A DNA stretch of 14,092 nucleotides from Clostridia bacterium. Its GTDB lineage: Bacteria; Bacillota; Clostridia; Christensenellales; Borkfalkiaceae. Every line of letters starts with the position of its first letter. The first letter of the stretch is position 1. The position numbers were made by a program, and so were the translations under genes. The notes below the pieces were generated by a model. That model ran no database searches. It saw nothing but the letters and a program-made list of their open reading frames with translations, and had not been told where the DNA came from. Of this stretch, positions 1 through 8,050 are shown in pieces. The stretch spans positions 1-14,092 of the forward strand of contig CAAGGZ010000001.1 of NCBI GenBank assembly GCA_900769545.1. The letters run 5' to 3'.

Positions 1-21
1 GATTTACCGACTTAAAGACCG

Positions 22-79
22 AAAAAAACGGTGGTTTTCGCGCTGATCCGCTTGCGAAATACCACCGTTTTCTTTTTTT
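22..79. terminator. Strong bidirectional intrinsic terminator
   Basis: A long inverted repeat pairs 25-41 with 54-71: an 11-bp arm (AAAACGGTGGT) and an inner TTTCGC/GCGAAA arm with one bulged base, around a 12-nt loop. A T-run follows at 73-79 on the plus strand and an A-run at 22-28 supplies a U-run on the minus strand, so it can stop transcription from both sides. It lies about 90 nt past the stop codon of the minus-strand replication gene and is the natural end of the long operon. Positions 80-171 show no convincing gene. Confidence 0.85.
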
Positions 80-171
80 CGGGATTCTCTTTAAGGATTT
101 TCGCAAAATTCTGTACGCCAAAATGCGCCATGTACCCCTTCGTACTGGCGCTCTCGCATCCGCAACTCTCG

Positions 172-1104
172 TTATATGAGCCTACGTTGTCTTTTAACTT
201 CCTCTTTTTTCTTTCCATAGTCTTTAATATCCCTTTCCCAATCTAAAACATCATCCCAAAGCACGTACTTTGTTACAAAATCCAAATAAGTTCCTACTAC
301 GTCGTTATCACTCAACTCTTTACAAATCTCCGCAGGAATCCCCCTGCTATATACAATCTTCTCGCCCGTTTTCGTTATGTATTTCACCAAGTATCTGGAC
401 GTTCCCCCTCGTTTCAACAATACGGGATTTACCTCTTGAAAATCCGACTTCCCGAACGCATCGTCAAAAAAAGTATTTCCGTACCTGGTATATCTCTCAC
501 CTCGTTTTTTACTATACTCACTTACCGCTACAATATCACCAACCATCTCACCTTCTGGCACGTATATAAGCGCATGAAAATGGATCGCGCCATTCGCCTC
601 ACCATATTCAAATACACCCATATACTTCCAACCCCTGCGCGTGTGCAAATTAGACAAGCATTTGCGCAGCTTCTTACGGAAGCTCTCCTCCGTATGCTTT
701 TTCGGATCGCACGTGAACGTTACAAAGTAATTCCACCTATTCATATTCACTTTGCGCTTAAACCGTTTAATGCGCTTCCATAAATTACGTTGCTTCTTGT
801 CTATCTTTTCTAAAATGTATTTCCGCAACGTGGAAGAAGCGGGATAGAGCTTCTCCAATCCCGCTTGTATATAATCTGCCATATCGTCACCGCCAAGCCC
901 TTTTCGTTTCGCTTGGAAATACAAACTGTCAAAAGCAATATCGAAAGCCGTATTTGCAGGTTTTTTAGGCGGTCGTTTCCCTTTACTCCGTACAATTCTT
1001 GTTGCCACGGGGTGATCGCCATCGTGATATATTTTGTATTTATGCGTTTCCGCAAATGGATTATTTCTCAAATAATCCGCCGGTATCAAATACGCTTTCG
1101 CCAT
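172..1104 (-). CDS. HUH-superfamily rolling-circle replication initiator (Rep)
   Basis: This 310-residue protein carries the motifs of single-strand nicking HUH endonucleases in order: motif 1 (YFVTFTCDP, about 126-134), the metal-binding HUH motif (HFH at 175-177 in GAIHFHALIY), and motif 3 with the likely catalytic tyrosine (YLVKY, Tyr238 with Lys241). Such enzymes nick a double-strand origin, stay covalently bound to the 5' end through tyrosine, and drive rolling-circle replication of filamentous and microvirus-type phages and small plasmids. The first 120 residues are basic; the last 20 are highly charged. ATG start with AAAGGAGG about 7 nt upstream. It is the last gene of the operon, 14 nt after the Zot-like gene, so probably cotranscribed with it. 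A plasmid Rep or microvirus-like Rep is the alternative; the neighbouring ATPase favours an inovirus. Confidence 0.9.
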   Translation of the reverse strand: MAKAYLIPADYLRNNPFAETHKYKIYHDGDHPVATRIVRSKGKRPPKKPANTAFDIAFDSLYFQAKRKGLGGDDMADYIQAGLEKLYPASSTLRKYILEKIDKKQRNLWKRIKRFKRKVNMNRWNYFVTFTCDPKKHTEESFRKKLRKCLSNLHTRRGWKYMGVFEYGEANGAIHFHALIYVPEGEMVGDIVAVSEYSKKRGERYTRYGNTFFDDAFGKSDFQEVNPVLLKRGGTSRYLVKYITKTGEKIVYSRGIPAEICKELSDNDVVGTYLDFVTKYVLWDDVLDWERDIKDYGKKKEEVKRQRRLI

Positions 1105-1118
1105 TATATTGCCTCCTT

Positions 1119-3227
1119 TTATGCTCCGTATAAATCCCGAATGAAATAGCTGTTTTGCAATTTCAATTCTTCCACGCTCGCTTTTACGCTTGCGTATGCC
1201 CTGTAATCCATCAAACCAACGCCCGACTTTTCAGCCAGTTCGTTGAAATAGTCCGAGAAACAGTCCGTCGTGAACCGTTCCCTATAAATCTTGTAATTTG
1301 CCAAATAATACCGCTTTCTTTCAGGCTTGGAATCTTGCGTTCCACGCTCTTTTTCTATACTTAAAATGCTATATCCAAAGCGGTTATAAATCCTTTCATT
1401 TCTTTCCCAAATCTTGCTTACAATACACTTCAAAAGATATACAAACAACGTATTATCCCCGCGGATATGACGGAAACGGTAATACATATCAATAAACTTC
1501 GTAAACGCCCAATCGCAAAGCATTTCCTCTATCGTGTAGAACGGCAAAGCAAGCTTTTGTTTTCCGCTATTGACTATCGTGAGAATATCGCATAAATCAC
1601 GTGCATCGGCTCCCCAAGATTCTGGGCGTTGCTCGTCCACAAATACCTTAATGAACGGGAAATTATCTACCGTTGCGCTATGACGGCACATCTTCAGCCA
1701 AGCATTGAACAGGTCGTTCTTTTGGTTGGCTTCATCTGCGCCTTTCTTCATTTCTTTCAGCTCCAGCATATTCGCACGCTCTTTACCGATTTCCGTGATT
1801 ACCACCACGCCAAACTCAAAGCTTCCTGCGTTTGGATTGTTTGCTATCACCTTCTTGCCAAGACGGAGAACGTCAAAATCCAAAATATGCGCAAAACGCG
1901 TATATTCAGGCGCAGGAGTGAAAAAGCTGTATGCGCGCATAGGGAAATTACCGCTATCGTACAAAATATCTTCCTCTCGGATAGAATAATTTGCCACCAA
2001 AAGACTGCTTTCAATGACGTAGATAAAATACAGTTTTGCATACGTTTCCAACACGTCAAAAAGGTATTCGTTCTTTAACGCGCTGTCAAAATACATTCCA
2101 TATCTACACACGTCATAGCCATGCAACTGCCACCCTGCATTACCGTGTTTTTCGTATCGTTCACGCTTTTGAGCCACCCATGTACGGATTGAAGCAAGAT
2201 TATACACCCTGCCGTATTCCATACACTTTTGTAATTCTTTCTCAAAGCATATCCACGGGAAGAACGGAAACTTCATATCCTGCTTTTGCAATCTCTTAAA
2301 CGCTTCCTGGCGAAACATTACCGTTTGCGACATCGACATATCCGTTGTTTGCGTGGTTTTCTTTTTCCCCATACTACCGCAAGACATAGAAACAATCGGC
2401 AATTCCTTTATAAATCCGCAATTTTTCGCCTCGTTGTGCTGTAATACCTGCACCCCGATTCCTTCACGCATTCGCTGAAAAATCATCCAAGCCACCGTAC
2501 CCGTAATAAACCATGGGAAATGCCTTACCACAAGCAACAAATCTTTTAGCAGGTTTACGATTTGCGGATAGAGCGAAAGCACGTCAAACGACACCGCAAA
2601 ATAGAAATAATAGGAGATAAACGCCACAAAGATAGACAAGAAATTGATATTCCCAAGCCATATCAACAGCCATGCCGTTTTCCACCTTGGGCTGTTATCC
2701 AAAAAACAGCGATACCCCAAGATAAACCGTTTCAACGGTTGATAGGTTACACCGCTTATTTTCTTGAATACCCGTAGTGGCACAGTATCTCTACCATGAT
2801 TCGTGTTCGGCGTATTGTAAATCTTGCGTACAATTACCACTACCAAAATCACCACGGGAATTAGCAACACCAAAATCCTTGAAACGTTCCCTATCCCCTC
2901 GGCAATGCCGCCAAAATATGCGCCAAGATTTTTTCCGCTTATAAGCAGCGTAAAGTATGCCCTAAACTTCAACCAAAACGCACTCGGCGTGGACGGAAGC
3001 GGTATTACCTCTCCCGCTACAATATCAGACGGCTCTATGACTTCCACTTTCGTAGTATTCTCAATCTCGAATATCTCGCAAAAATAGAACTTTATCGACG
3101 AGCCCAGCTCCGTTATCGTTTCCCATAACCGCACGTAGGAGCGTGTACACCAAAACGCACCTATACATAAAAATATCGCCGTTATCACGATGGATAAGGC
3201 GATATGTACCTTACGAAGATTACCCAC
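1119..3227 (-). CDS. Zot/pI-like inovirus assembly ATPase
   Basis: This 702-residue membrane protein has about four hydrophobic segments in its first third (about 8-27, 116-134, 186-212, 230-250), followed by an ATPase-like core. A P-loop-like motif (GSMGKKKTT, 284-292) follows strand LPIVSMSC. A hydrophobic strand GVVVITEIG (473-481) fits Walker B with Glu in place of the usual Asp-Glu pair. Downstream RHSATVDNFPFIKVFVDEQ (515-533) matches the Zot layout of an Arg-containing loop, a strand and a Gln. Zot/pI proteins sit in the inner membrane and power extrusion of phage ssDNA. Here the membrane segments precede the ATPase, unlike Ff pI with its C-terminal transmembrane helix. Start is GTG with AGGAGGG 6 nt upstream, overlapping the previous gene by 8 nt. 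Family assignment is from motif pattern and gene order, not alignment. Confidence 0.72.
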   Translation of the reverse strand: MGNLRKVHIALSIVITAIFLCIGAFWCTRSYVRLWETITELGSSIKFYFCEIFEIENTTKVEVIEPSDIVAGEVIPLPSTPSAFWLKFRAYFTLLISGKNLGAYFGGIAEGIGNVSRILVLLIPVVILVVVIVRKIYNTPNTNHGRDTVPLRVFKKISGVTYQPLKRFILGYRCFLDNSPRWKTAWLLIWLGNINFLSIFVAFISYYFYFAVSFDVLSLYPQIVNLLKDLLLVVRHFPWFITGTVAWMIFQRMREGIGVQVLQHNEAKNCGFIKELPIVSMSCGSMGKKKTTQTTDMSMSQTVMFRQEAFKRLQKQDMKFPFFPWICFEKELQKCMEYGRVYNLASIRTWVAQKRERYEKHGNAGWQLHGYDVCRYGMYFDSALKNEYLFDVLETYAKLYFIYVIESSLLVANYSIREEDILYDSGNFPMRAYSFFTPAPEYTRFAHILDFDVLRLGKKVIANNPNAGSFEFGVVVITEIGKERANMLELKEMKKGADEANQKNDLFNAWLKMCRHSATVDNFPFIKVFVDEQRPESWGADARDLCDILTIVNSGKQKLALPFYTIEEMLCDWAFTKFIDMYYRFRHIRGDNTLFVYLLKCIVSKIWERNERIYNRFGYSILSIEKERGTQDSKPERKRYYLANYKIYRERFTTDCFSDYFNELAEKSGVGLMDYRAYASVKASVEELKLQNSYFIRDLYGA

Positions 3228-3576
3228 CGTCAGCCCTCCTCGTTAGAAGTTTTTTACTATTCTCATCATAAATCGTCCTTTCATCTATTGCAACAAACCT
3301 ATACGTTACGTCCTTTCTTTTCATAGTAATCACTCCTTCTTCATAGCTTATAATTTCCAACAAAATCACCTGTTCTTCGCCTGTACCATACCAAGCCTTA
3401 TCTTCCGTAAACGCAACCATGGTATTGTCCTTTCCTTCAAATACCACTCTTTTATAGCCGTCTATATCCTCTGGATAGTTTGCCAATCGGTTGCCCGTAA
3501 ACACAAGACAACCGACCAGCAAAACCGTCAGAATCAATATAACGACCGCGAGTATTCGTTTACCCGTTTTCGTCAT
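3220..3576 (-). CDS. Small anchored protein, probable lipoprotein
   Basis: A 118-residue protein with a basic N-terminus (TKTGKR), one hydrophobic segment and a lipobox-like LVGC at residues 20-23, so it is probably either a lipoprotein or a single-pass protein with its C-terminal domain outside the cell. The rest is a small charged domain of about 95 residues rich in beta-type sequence. I chose the internal ATG at 3576, 15 codons into the longest frame, because AGGAGG lies just before it and the extra residues would only overlap the upstream gene. It overlaps the preceding pIII-like gene by 17 nt and the following ATPase gene by 8 nt, which indicates translational coupling. Its place between pIII-like and pI-like genes is where Ff phages carry gene VI, but I see no sequence reason to call it pVI. 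Confidence 0.75.
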   Translation of the reverse strand: MTKTGKRILAVVILILTVLLVGCLVFTGNRLANYPEDIDGYKRVVFEGKDNTMVAFTEDKAWYGTGEEQVILLEIISYEEGVITMKRKDVTYRFVAIDERTIYDENSKKLLTRRADGG

Positions 3577-5554
3577 AATCCTCCTCGTCCTCCTTCTTCC
3601 GCTTTCGCTTAGCGATTGCATTCCCTATCGCCTTAAACGGTGCCGTTACCAACCACGCAATACCTTGTCCTATCAATACAAAGAATGGTTTCAAAAACGG
3701 CCAACCGACAATCACGATTACAACTACAAAAATTACAACAATCGCAATCTTCAACCATTTCAGCCACGCAGGTTCTTTGTCCGATTGCGTATAAACGGGC
3801 GGCGTTGCATCGGGTACTATGTCGATAGGATCGGACACCACGGGGATAACCGTATCCACGCTCCCATTCGAGAACGTTACGTCGATAATATCGAAATCCA
3901 AATTCACCGTCTGTTGGAAGAAAAACGCATTCGTATCCACTTCTTCCCACGTTTCCTGCCACAACAGCTTCCCTTCTTTCAAAAGCGTTGCTTCTTGTGA
4001 AATATAGTCGCTCGTCTGGTAACGGAACAAATACGTTGTGCAAAGCGCCTTATTCCCATCATAGTACGCCTTAAAATCGTCGTAGTCCGCCTCCGAAATA
4101 TACAATCGCTTGCAAATTTCTTCTTCCGTTCCCGCGAAATCTTCTTCCGTCACCGCGTGGATGGCTTCGATACCGTCAAACGTTGTTGTGGACACGTCGC
4201 CTTTCAAATTCCAGAGCTTATCCCACCAGCTTTTAGAAATCTTTTCGCTCGTCAACGAAAACGTTTCATCCGCCTCGATATTCACGTCCGTAAATTCGCT
4301 ATCGTAGCTTTCAAACATACACGCGCTGTACTTATCGTTTACAAGCGGTGTGCCGTATTGCGTTTTACTCGCTTTCAGCTTGGAAAGAATATCCTCGGAC
4401 GATACCGTGTAATTATCCGCGCTGTCCGTTCCACCGCCTGCGTAATACAAAGCGTAAAGTGTTTTTACATCCTCGCCGTAGTATTCGTCTATTGTCCAGT
4501 TCCCTGGCCAAAATGCCAAACGGTTAAAGGCATACCCATAACTGTGATTTGTAATTGAACCCATACCTGTTGCCGTCGTCATTCGATGCGCGCCAAGGTA
4601 CATATAGTTCAAGTCCTCGTTATGCTTGCTCATATCCTTACCGACAAACGGAAGAATTGCGTCGTATGCCGATTCATTTCCCGTGACAAGCGACGGCGCT
4701 AAAACCGCATTTTTCCACGTGGCGTGTACAGCCGTCATTGCGCCATATCTTTGAATAACGTCGTTGGGTACGGCAAAGTAAACGGAATGCAAGCTATCCT
4801 GCGTATAATTATTTTTTCCGTTCGTACCGCTTGGACGGTATATAGTGGGGTGTACGTTCAGCGTTAATACTTCCGCTTGCTCGCTATTGCAAACGAGTGT
4901 ATTCCCTGCCTCCGCATTACTGCCGTATCCTGCCGCATAACCGCTATAATGATACGTCGTACCTACCGAAAACTCCGTGGCGTTCGTTTTACCAATTTGC
5001 ACAAGCTCCACACCGCTTATACGATATACACGCTCGCTGCTGTTTAGCGTTTCCAGCATTTCCTGCTTTTGTTCGCCCGTAAGCACTACCTTAAACTTGT
5101 AAAACAAGCGTTCATAGTTGGTGTCCGTACTGCAATTCAAAAATTTCAACGGATATTTATGATAATTCGTGCTTGTACTTGCGCCGTACGTGAGCTGAAC
5201 GGTATTCAGCGCATGGTTCACGTCAAAATTCAAGCCCTTTGGATTGTATAGATAGAGATACAACCCATAGTTATCCTGCATACTGCGATAAAACGAATAG
5301 CAATACTCCACGAGCGACAGCACTTGCGTATCCTTAAAAGCATTGAAACCGTACTCCATTAGAGAAAACGGCTCTCCGTCTATGGTGGACTCTTTCAAAT
5401 CGTCCATTACGTTTGTCTGCTCATAGGTGAGCACCATGCTTGCTTTTGCGGAAATACTGTGAAGGACAGCAGGGAAAAACCCTGCCATCACAACCCACAA
5501 CGAAAGAACGAACGAGAGTATTGCAAAACCTATTTTTCTACAAATTCTCGCCAT
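3560..5554 (-). CDS. Large secreted, C-terminally anchored protein (pIII-like adsorption protein candidate)
   Basis: A 664-residue protein with an N-terminal signal peptide (hydrophobic about 9-30, likely cleavage after AKA at 36-38), a large extracytoplasmic region of about 550 residues without a recognised domain, then a C-terminal anchor. The anchor has a transmembrane helix at about 601-617, a second hydrophobic or amphipathic stretch at about 624-640, a basic cluster RKRKK and an acidic tail. Signal peptide, long ectodomain and C-terminal anchor is the layout of filamentous phage minor coat protein pIII, which binds the host receptor and ends assembly. It sits directly upstream of a small membrane protein and the Zot-like ATPase, matching the III-VI-I order of Ff phages. 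ATG start with AAGGGGG about 8 nt upstream and a 15-nt gap to the gene before. Function is inferred from topology and position only. Confidence 0.62.
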   Translation of the reverse strand: MARICRKIGFAILSFVLSLWVVMAGFFPAVLHSISAKASMVLTYEQTNVMDDLKESTIDGEPFSLMEYGFNAFKDTQVLSLVEYCYSFYRSMQDNYGLYLYLYNPKGLNFDVNHALNTVQLTYGASTSTNYHKYPLKFLNCSTDTNYERLFYKFKVVLTGEQKQEMLETLNSSERVYRISGVELVQIGKTNATEFSVGTTYHYSGYAAGYGSNAEAGNTLVCNSEQAEVLTLNVHPTIYRPSGTNGKNNYTQDSLHSVYFAVPNDVIQRYGAMTAVHATWKNAVLAPSLVTGNESAYDAILPFVGKDMSKHNEDLNYMYLGAHRMTTATGMGSITNHSYGYAFNRLAFWPGNWTIDEYYGEDVKTLYALYYAGGGTDSADNYTVSSEDILSKLKASKTQYGTPLVNDKYSACMFESYDSEFTDVNIEADETFSLTSEKISKSWWDKLWNLKGDVSTTTFDGIEAIHAVTEEDFAGTEEEICKRLYISEADYDDFKAYYDGNKALCTTYLFRYQTSDYISQEATLLKEGKLLWQETWEEVDTNAFFFQQTVNLDFDIIDVTFSNGSVDTVIPVVSDPIDIVPDATPPVYTQSDKEPAWLKWLKIAIVVIFVVVIVIVGWPFLKPFFVLIGQGIAWLVTAPFKAIGNAIAKRKRKKEDEEDYDENG

Positions 5555-5569
5555 AGCTTCGCCCCCTTG

Positions 5570-6691
5570 TTACGATACCGTTACCGTAATACCAAATGCT
5601 TCGCCTGCTACGTATACGCCGATTACTGCCGTACCTGCCTTCAACGCTTTTACGTTGCCTTGATCGTCCACCGTTACAACGCTCGTATCCGTGGAACGAT
5701 ACCAAACGGGTACGTTTACGTCGGGAGTAATATCCACGTCCACCTTAAAGGTTTGTCCTACCGACAATGTTTTCGGTCCCGTGGGGGATACTTCAAAAAG
5801 ATACGTACTGCCATCGTTCGTAGCCGTTTCTAATCCGTTCGCAAGGTCAACCGACTGATTTACATAACCTTTCAGCTTAGCGAGTTCCGTTTCCGAAAAA
5901 TTATCCAGCCCCAAAGTATGCGCATTTAACGCCGCCGACGCTACGTATGCAATACTTCTTGCGTTAGAACGGTAAGTCACTCCATCGGGCAGCTTGCTAT
6001 ATTGATAAGTAGTCGTGTTCCCACTATTTGTCGCAAGTACCAACATACAAACAAAGTTACGGTTGATATTTTTGTACATAACGTTATTCAAGCGGAAACG
6101 CACGTAATAATTGTCGCCGTTCTCATAATAATTACTTTCTTCAAGCGTAGAATAGATAATGGTTTTTCCTGCCTTGTTCAGCTCCGTCACCCAATCCATA
6201 TACGTATAGTTGTTTACGTTTACGCCATCAAAAGTTTCTACGGGTGCAATTAAGAACGCCAAAGACTTGTTCTCATCATTATCCACCGCCTCTTTCACCG
6301 CCCTCGTTACGTTACAAGTAAAACGAATAGACGGCTCGTATTCTTCCTCGCCTAAATAAATCGACGCACCTGATACCATATTCAGCCCATCGACAATATA
6401 CTGCGATACGTTTGCGGGATCCACCAATTCCTGCTGCTCTACAACGGGAGGAACAGTAGGAGTTTCTTCGTTCTCCGAACCGCTACTATTCCCGCCATTA
6501 TTCCCACTCGAATTGCCATTACCCGAATTACCGCTGCCTGTATTGCTATCATCGGGCGTTACGTCACCTACGCTATCGTCAGGCTGTTCAATTTGCGTAT
6601 CGTTATTGACGTTTTTCGCAATCAATACCGCACTCCCACCGATACCTGCTATCAACAGCAAGCACAGTAAAACGTATAAAAATTTCTTCAT
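5570..6691 (-). CDS. Membrane-anchored surface protein with C-terminal Big2 Ig-like domain
   Basis: A 373-residue protein: N-terminal membrane anchor (about 4-25, Gly-rich LLLIAGIGGSAVLIAK), then a disordered Asp/Gly/Asn/Ser linker (about 31-85). A middle domain (about 95-250) resembles a domain often seen in Clostridia surface proteins (GASIYLGEE, then SIRFTCNV, ending near SIAYVASAALNA). The C-terminal 70 residues form a clear bacterial Ig-like Big2 domain (LSVGQTFKVDVDITP, TDTSVVTVDDQGNVKALKAG). Big2 domains are typical of extracellular adhesins. The anchor and first 39 residues closely match the next gene upstream (6707-7843), so the two share one N-terminal cassette. AGGAGG precedes the ATG and the gap to the upstream gene is 15 nt. 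It may be a virion tip protein or a cell-surface adhesin; the long flexible linker recalls the Gly-rich linkers of pIII. Confidence 0.72.
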   Translation of the reverse strand: MKKFLYVLLCLLLIAGIGGSAVLIAKNVNNDTQIEQPDDSVGDVTPDDSNTGSGNSGNGNSSGNNGGNSSGSENEETPTVPPVVEQQELVDPANVSQYIVDGLNMVSGASIYLGEEEYEPSIRFTCNVTRAVKEAVDNDENKSLAFLIAPVETFDGVNVNNYTYMDWVTELNKAGKTIIYSTLEESNYYENGDNYYVRFRLNNVMYKNINRNFVCMLVLATNSGNTTTYQYSKLPDGVTYRSNARSIAYVASAALNAHTLGLDNFSETELAKLKGYVNQSVDLANGLETATNDGSTYLFEVSPTGPKTLSVGQTFKVDVDITPDVNVPVWYRSTDTSVVTVDDQGNVKALKAGTAVIGVYVAGEAFGITVTVS

Positions 6692-6706
6692 TTTTGCCTC
6701 CTAATT

Positions 6707-7843
6707 TTAATTTTCTTTATCAAGAACGACTACGTAGCCGCCCTCGATTGCCCCGATTTCCAAACACTCGGTTTCCTGCGTAAGCTCAAACCAAATATCG
6801 GGAATCGTCTTATTGTCGCCTAACCCCGTGAAAATACTTTCATCAAGATAAATGTCGAAATAATCGTCACCGCCGTCCACTTCCGCATCTACACAAAGGC
6901 GAATACCGTCAGTCCAATAAATATAGCCTGAAGTGAGATGGCTTGTAGAAATACCGATTTTTACTTTAGGTAAATCCAGCTCCACTGTTTCGCCAGGTTC
7001 TCTGAAACCGCCGTTAAACCCGCCGTCCGCCGTTACCAAATTCAAGACGATATATGCCTCGGAGTTGGGATTGCTTAAATCAATATAGAAGCGATACCAT
7101 TTCCCTACTTGGAAATCCTCTACGCTCGTTAAAAGTGTTTCACCTTCTTTGAGCTGTGGCGGAATCGTTGACTTATCCACTTCGACCTGCTTGTAAATCG
7201 TAATCGGTGCTTGCGTACTGCCGTAACACGAGAAAAGCTTGCTTGCCGTATTGAACATCAATACGTTTTTACTGCTTGCACCCTGCGCTACGATACTCGC
7301 TACGTTATTTGCGTCTATCTCGATTTTCCAAGAAGAATTTTCATCAATAGACGCGTGCGTTTTCAACACGTTACTCGAAGAGCTCGCTGCATACAAATAC
7401 CCCGTACCCACGTTAAATGCAAAGGTATTTTCAACCAACCCCTGCTCCAACGTAATTACTTGCACGTCAGCATTTGTCGATACCATGTCTGCGTTCTTTG
7501 ATATTTCCACCGCCGAACGGTTGCTTGCGTTTTGCGTTGCCCCAAGCGCATATTCTTCCGCTTGCGCCACGATTACAATCTGATCGCCTACGCTAAATTC
7601 AGAAGCTTCCGTACAGAGTTGCCACACCTTTACCATTTGCGGTTTCACTTCCACGTTGGTATTTCCGTTACCGCCTCCGCTTGAATCGCTTTCATCTGGC
7701 GTTTCTTGACTGCTGTCCGTAGGCTCGTCCGCAGGTTGCTCAACACTCGGATTGTCTTTCAAATGCTTTGCAAGCGCAAACGAACCGCCCACTGCTCCAA
7801 CCGCCAATAAAACGCATAAAATTATCGTGATAATTTTCTTCAT
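6707..7843 (-). CDS. Membrane-anchored surface protein with beta-rich domain of secreted gut-bacterial proteins
   Basis: A 378-residue protein. Residues about 4-26 are a Gly-rich membrane anchor (IILCVLLAVGAVGGSFALAK), followed by an acidic Ser/Gly linker to about 65. Residues about 65-225 form a repetitive beta-rich domain (GDQIVIVA, YALGATQNASNRSAVEISK, GYLYAASSSSNVLKT, NVLMFNTASKLFSCYGS, ITIYKQ), a pattern I recognise from secreted proteins of gut Firmicutes and Bacteroidetes and which looks beta-trefoil-like. The last 150 residues are another beta-rich segment I do not recognise. I start at the ATG at 7843; a GTG directly before it (7846) is also possible, with TAAGGAGG upstream of both. 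Shares its N-terminal cassette with the neighbouring 373- and 60-residue proteins. Probably surface or virion exposed; the ligand is unknown. Confidence 0.7.
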   Translation of the reverse strand: MKKIITIILCVLLAVGAVGGSFALAKHLKDNPSVEQPADEPTDSSQETPDESDSSGGGNGNTNVEVKPQMVKVWQLCTEASEFSVGDQIVIVAQAEEYALGATQNASNRSAVEISKNADMVSTNADVQVITLEQGLVENTFAFNVGTGYLYAASSSSNVLKTHASIDENSSWKIEIDANNVASIVAQGASSKNVLMFNTASKLFSCYGSTQAPITIYKQVEVDKSTIPPQLKEGETLLTSVEDFQVGKWYRFYIDLSNPNSEAYIVLNLVTADGGFNGGFREPGETVELDLPKVKIGISTSHLTSGYIYWTDGIRLCVDAEVDGGDDYFDIYLDESIFTGLGDNKTIPDIWFELTQETECLEIGAIEGGYVVVLDKEN

Positions 7844-7854
7844 CACACGCCTCC

Positions 7855-8037
7855 TTAAAAAATTAAGTTTGTTTCATTGAGGTCAATACCGTCCACCTCA
7901 TACTCTTGAGAACTGCCACCCGTCGAATCGTTTTTATTATCCGAAGGTGTGGAGTCCTCGTTGCGGAAGATAACAGCAATGCCACCTACCGCAATCAAGC
8001 ATAAAAATAACGCTAAAATCAGACTCCATTTCTTCAT
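7855..8037 (-). CDS. 60-residue anchored small protein, possible minor coat protein
   Basis: A 60-residue protein consisting of a basic start (MKK), one membrane helix (about 5-24, LILALFLCLIAVGGIAVIF) and an acidic, Ser/Asp/Asn-rich tail of about 35 residues. The anchor is of the same Gly-rich type as the two larger genes that follow, so it looks like the bare cassette without an added domain. GAGGT lies about 8 nt before the ATG; the gene fits in the operon with gaps of 13 and 11 nt. In size it resembles filamentous phage coat proteins, but pVIII-type coats usually have a cleaved signal peptide, a central helix and a basic C-terminus, and this tail is acidic. It could be a pVII/pIX-type minor protein, a divergent coat protein or a truncated surface protein. 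Confidence 0.65.
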   Translation of the reverse strand: MKKWSLILALFLCLIAVGGIAVIFRNEDSTPSDNKNDSTGGSSQEYEVDGIDLNETNLIF

Positions 8038-8050
8038 ACACTACCTCGCA

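Noticed and set aside
12..218. 68-codon minus-strand frame after the Rep gene
   Set aside because: It overlaps the Rep 3' end in another frame and runs through the terminator hairpin at 22-79. A short internal ATG near 132 has a GGGG upstream, but the frame still crosses the terminator, so coding is unlikely.
3491..4000. 169-codon plus-strand frame
   Set aside because: It lies fully antisense to the pIII-like and lipoprotein genes, which have ribosome sites, a signal peptide and anchors. It has no ribosome site or recognisable domain.
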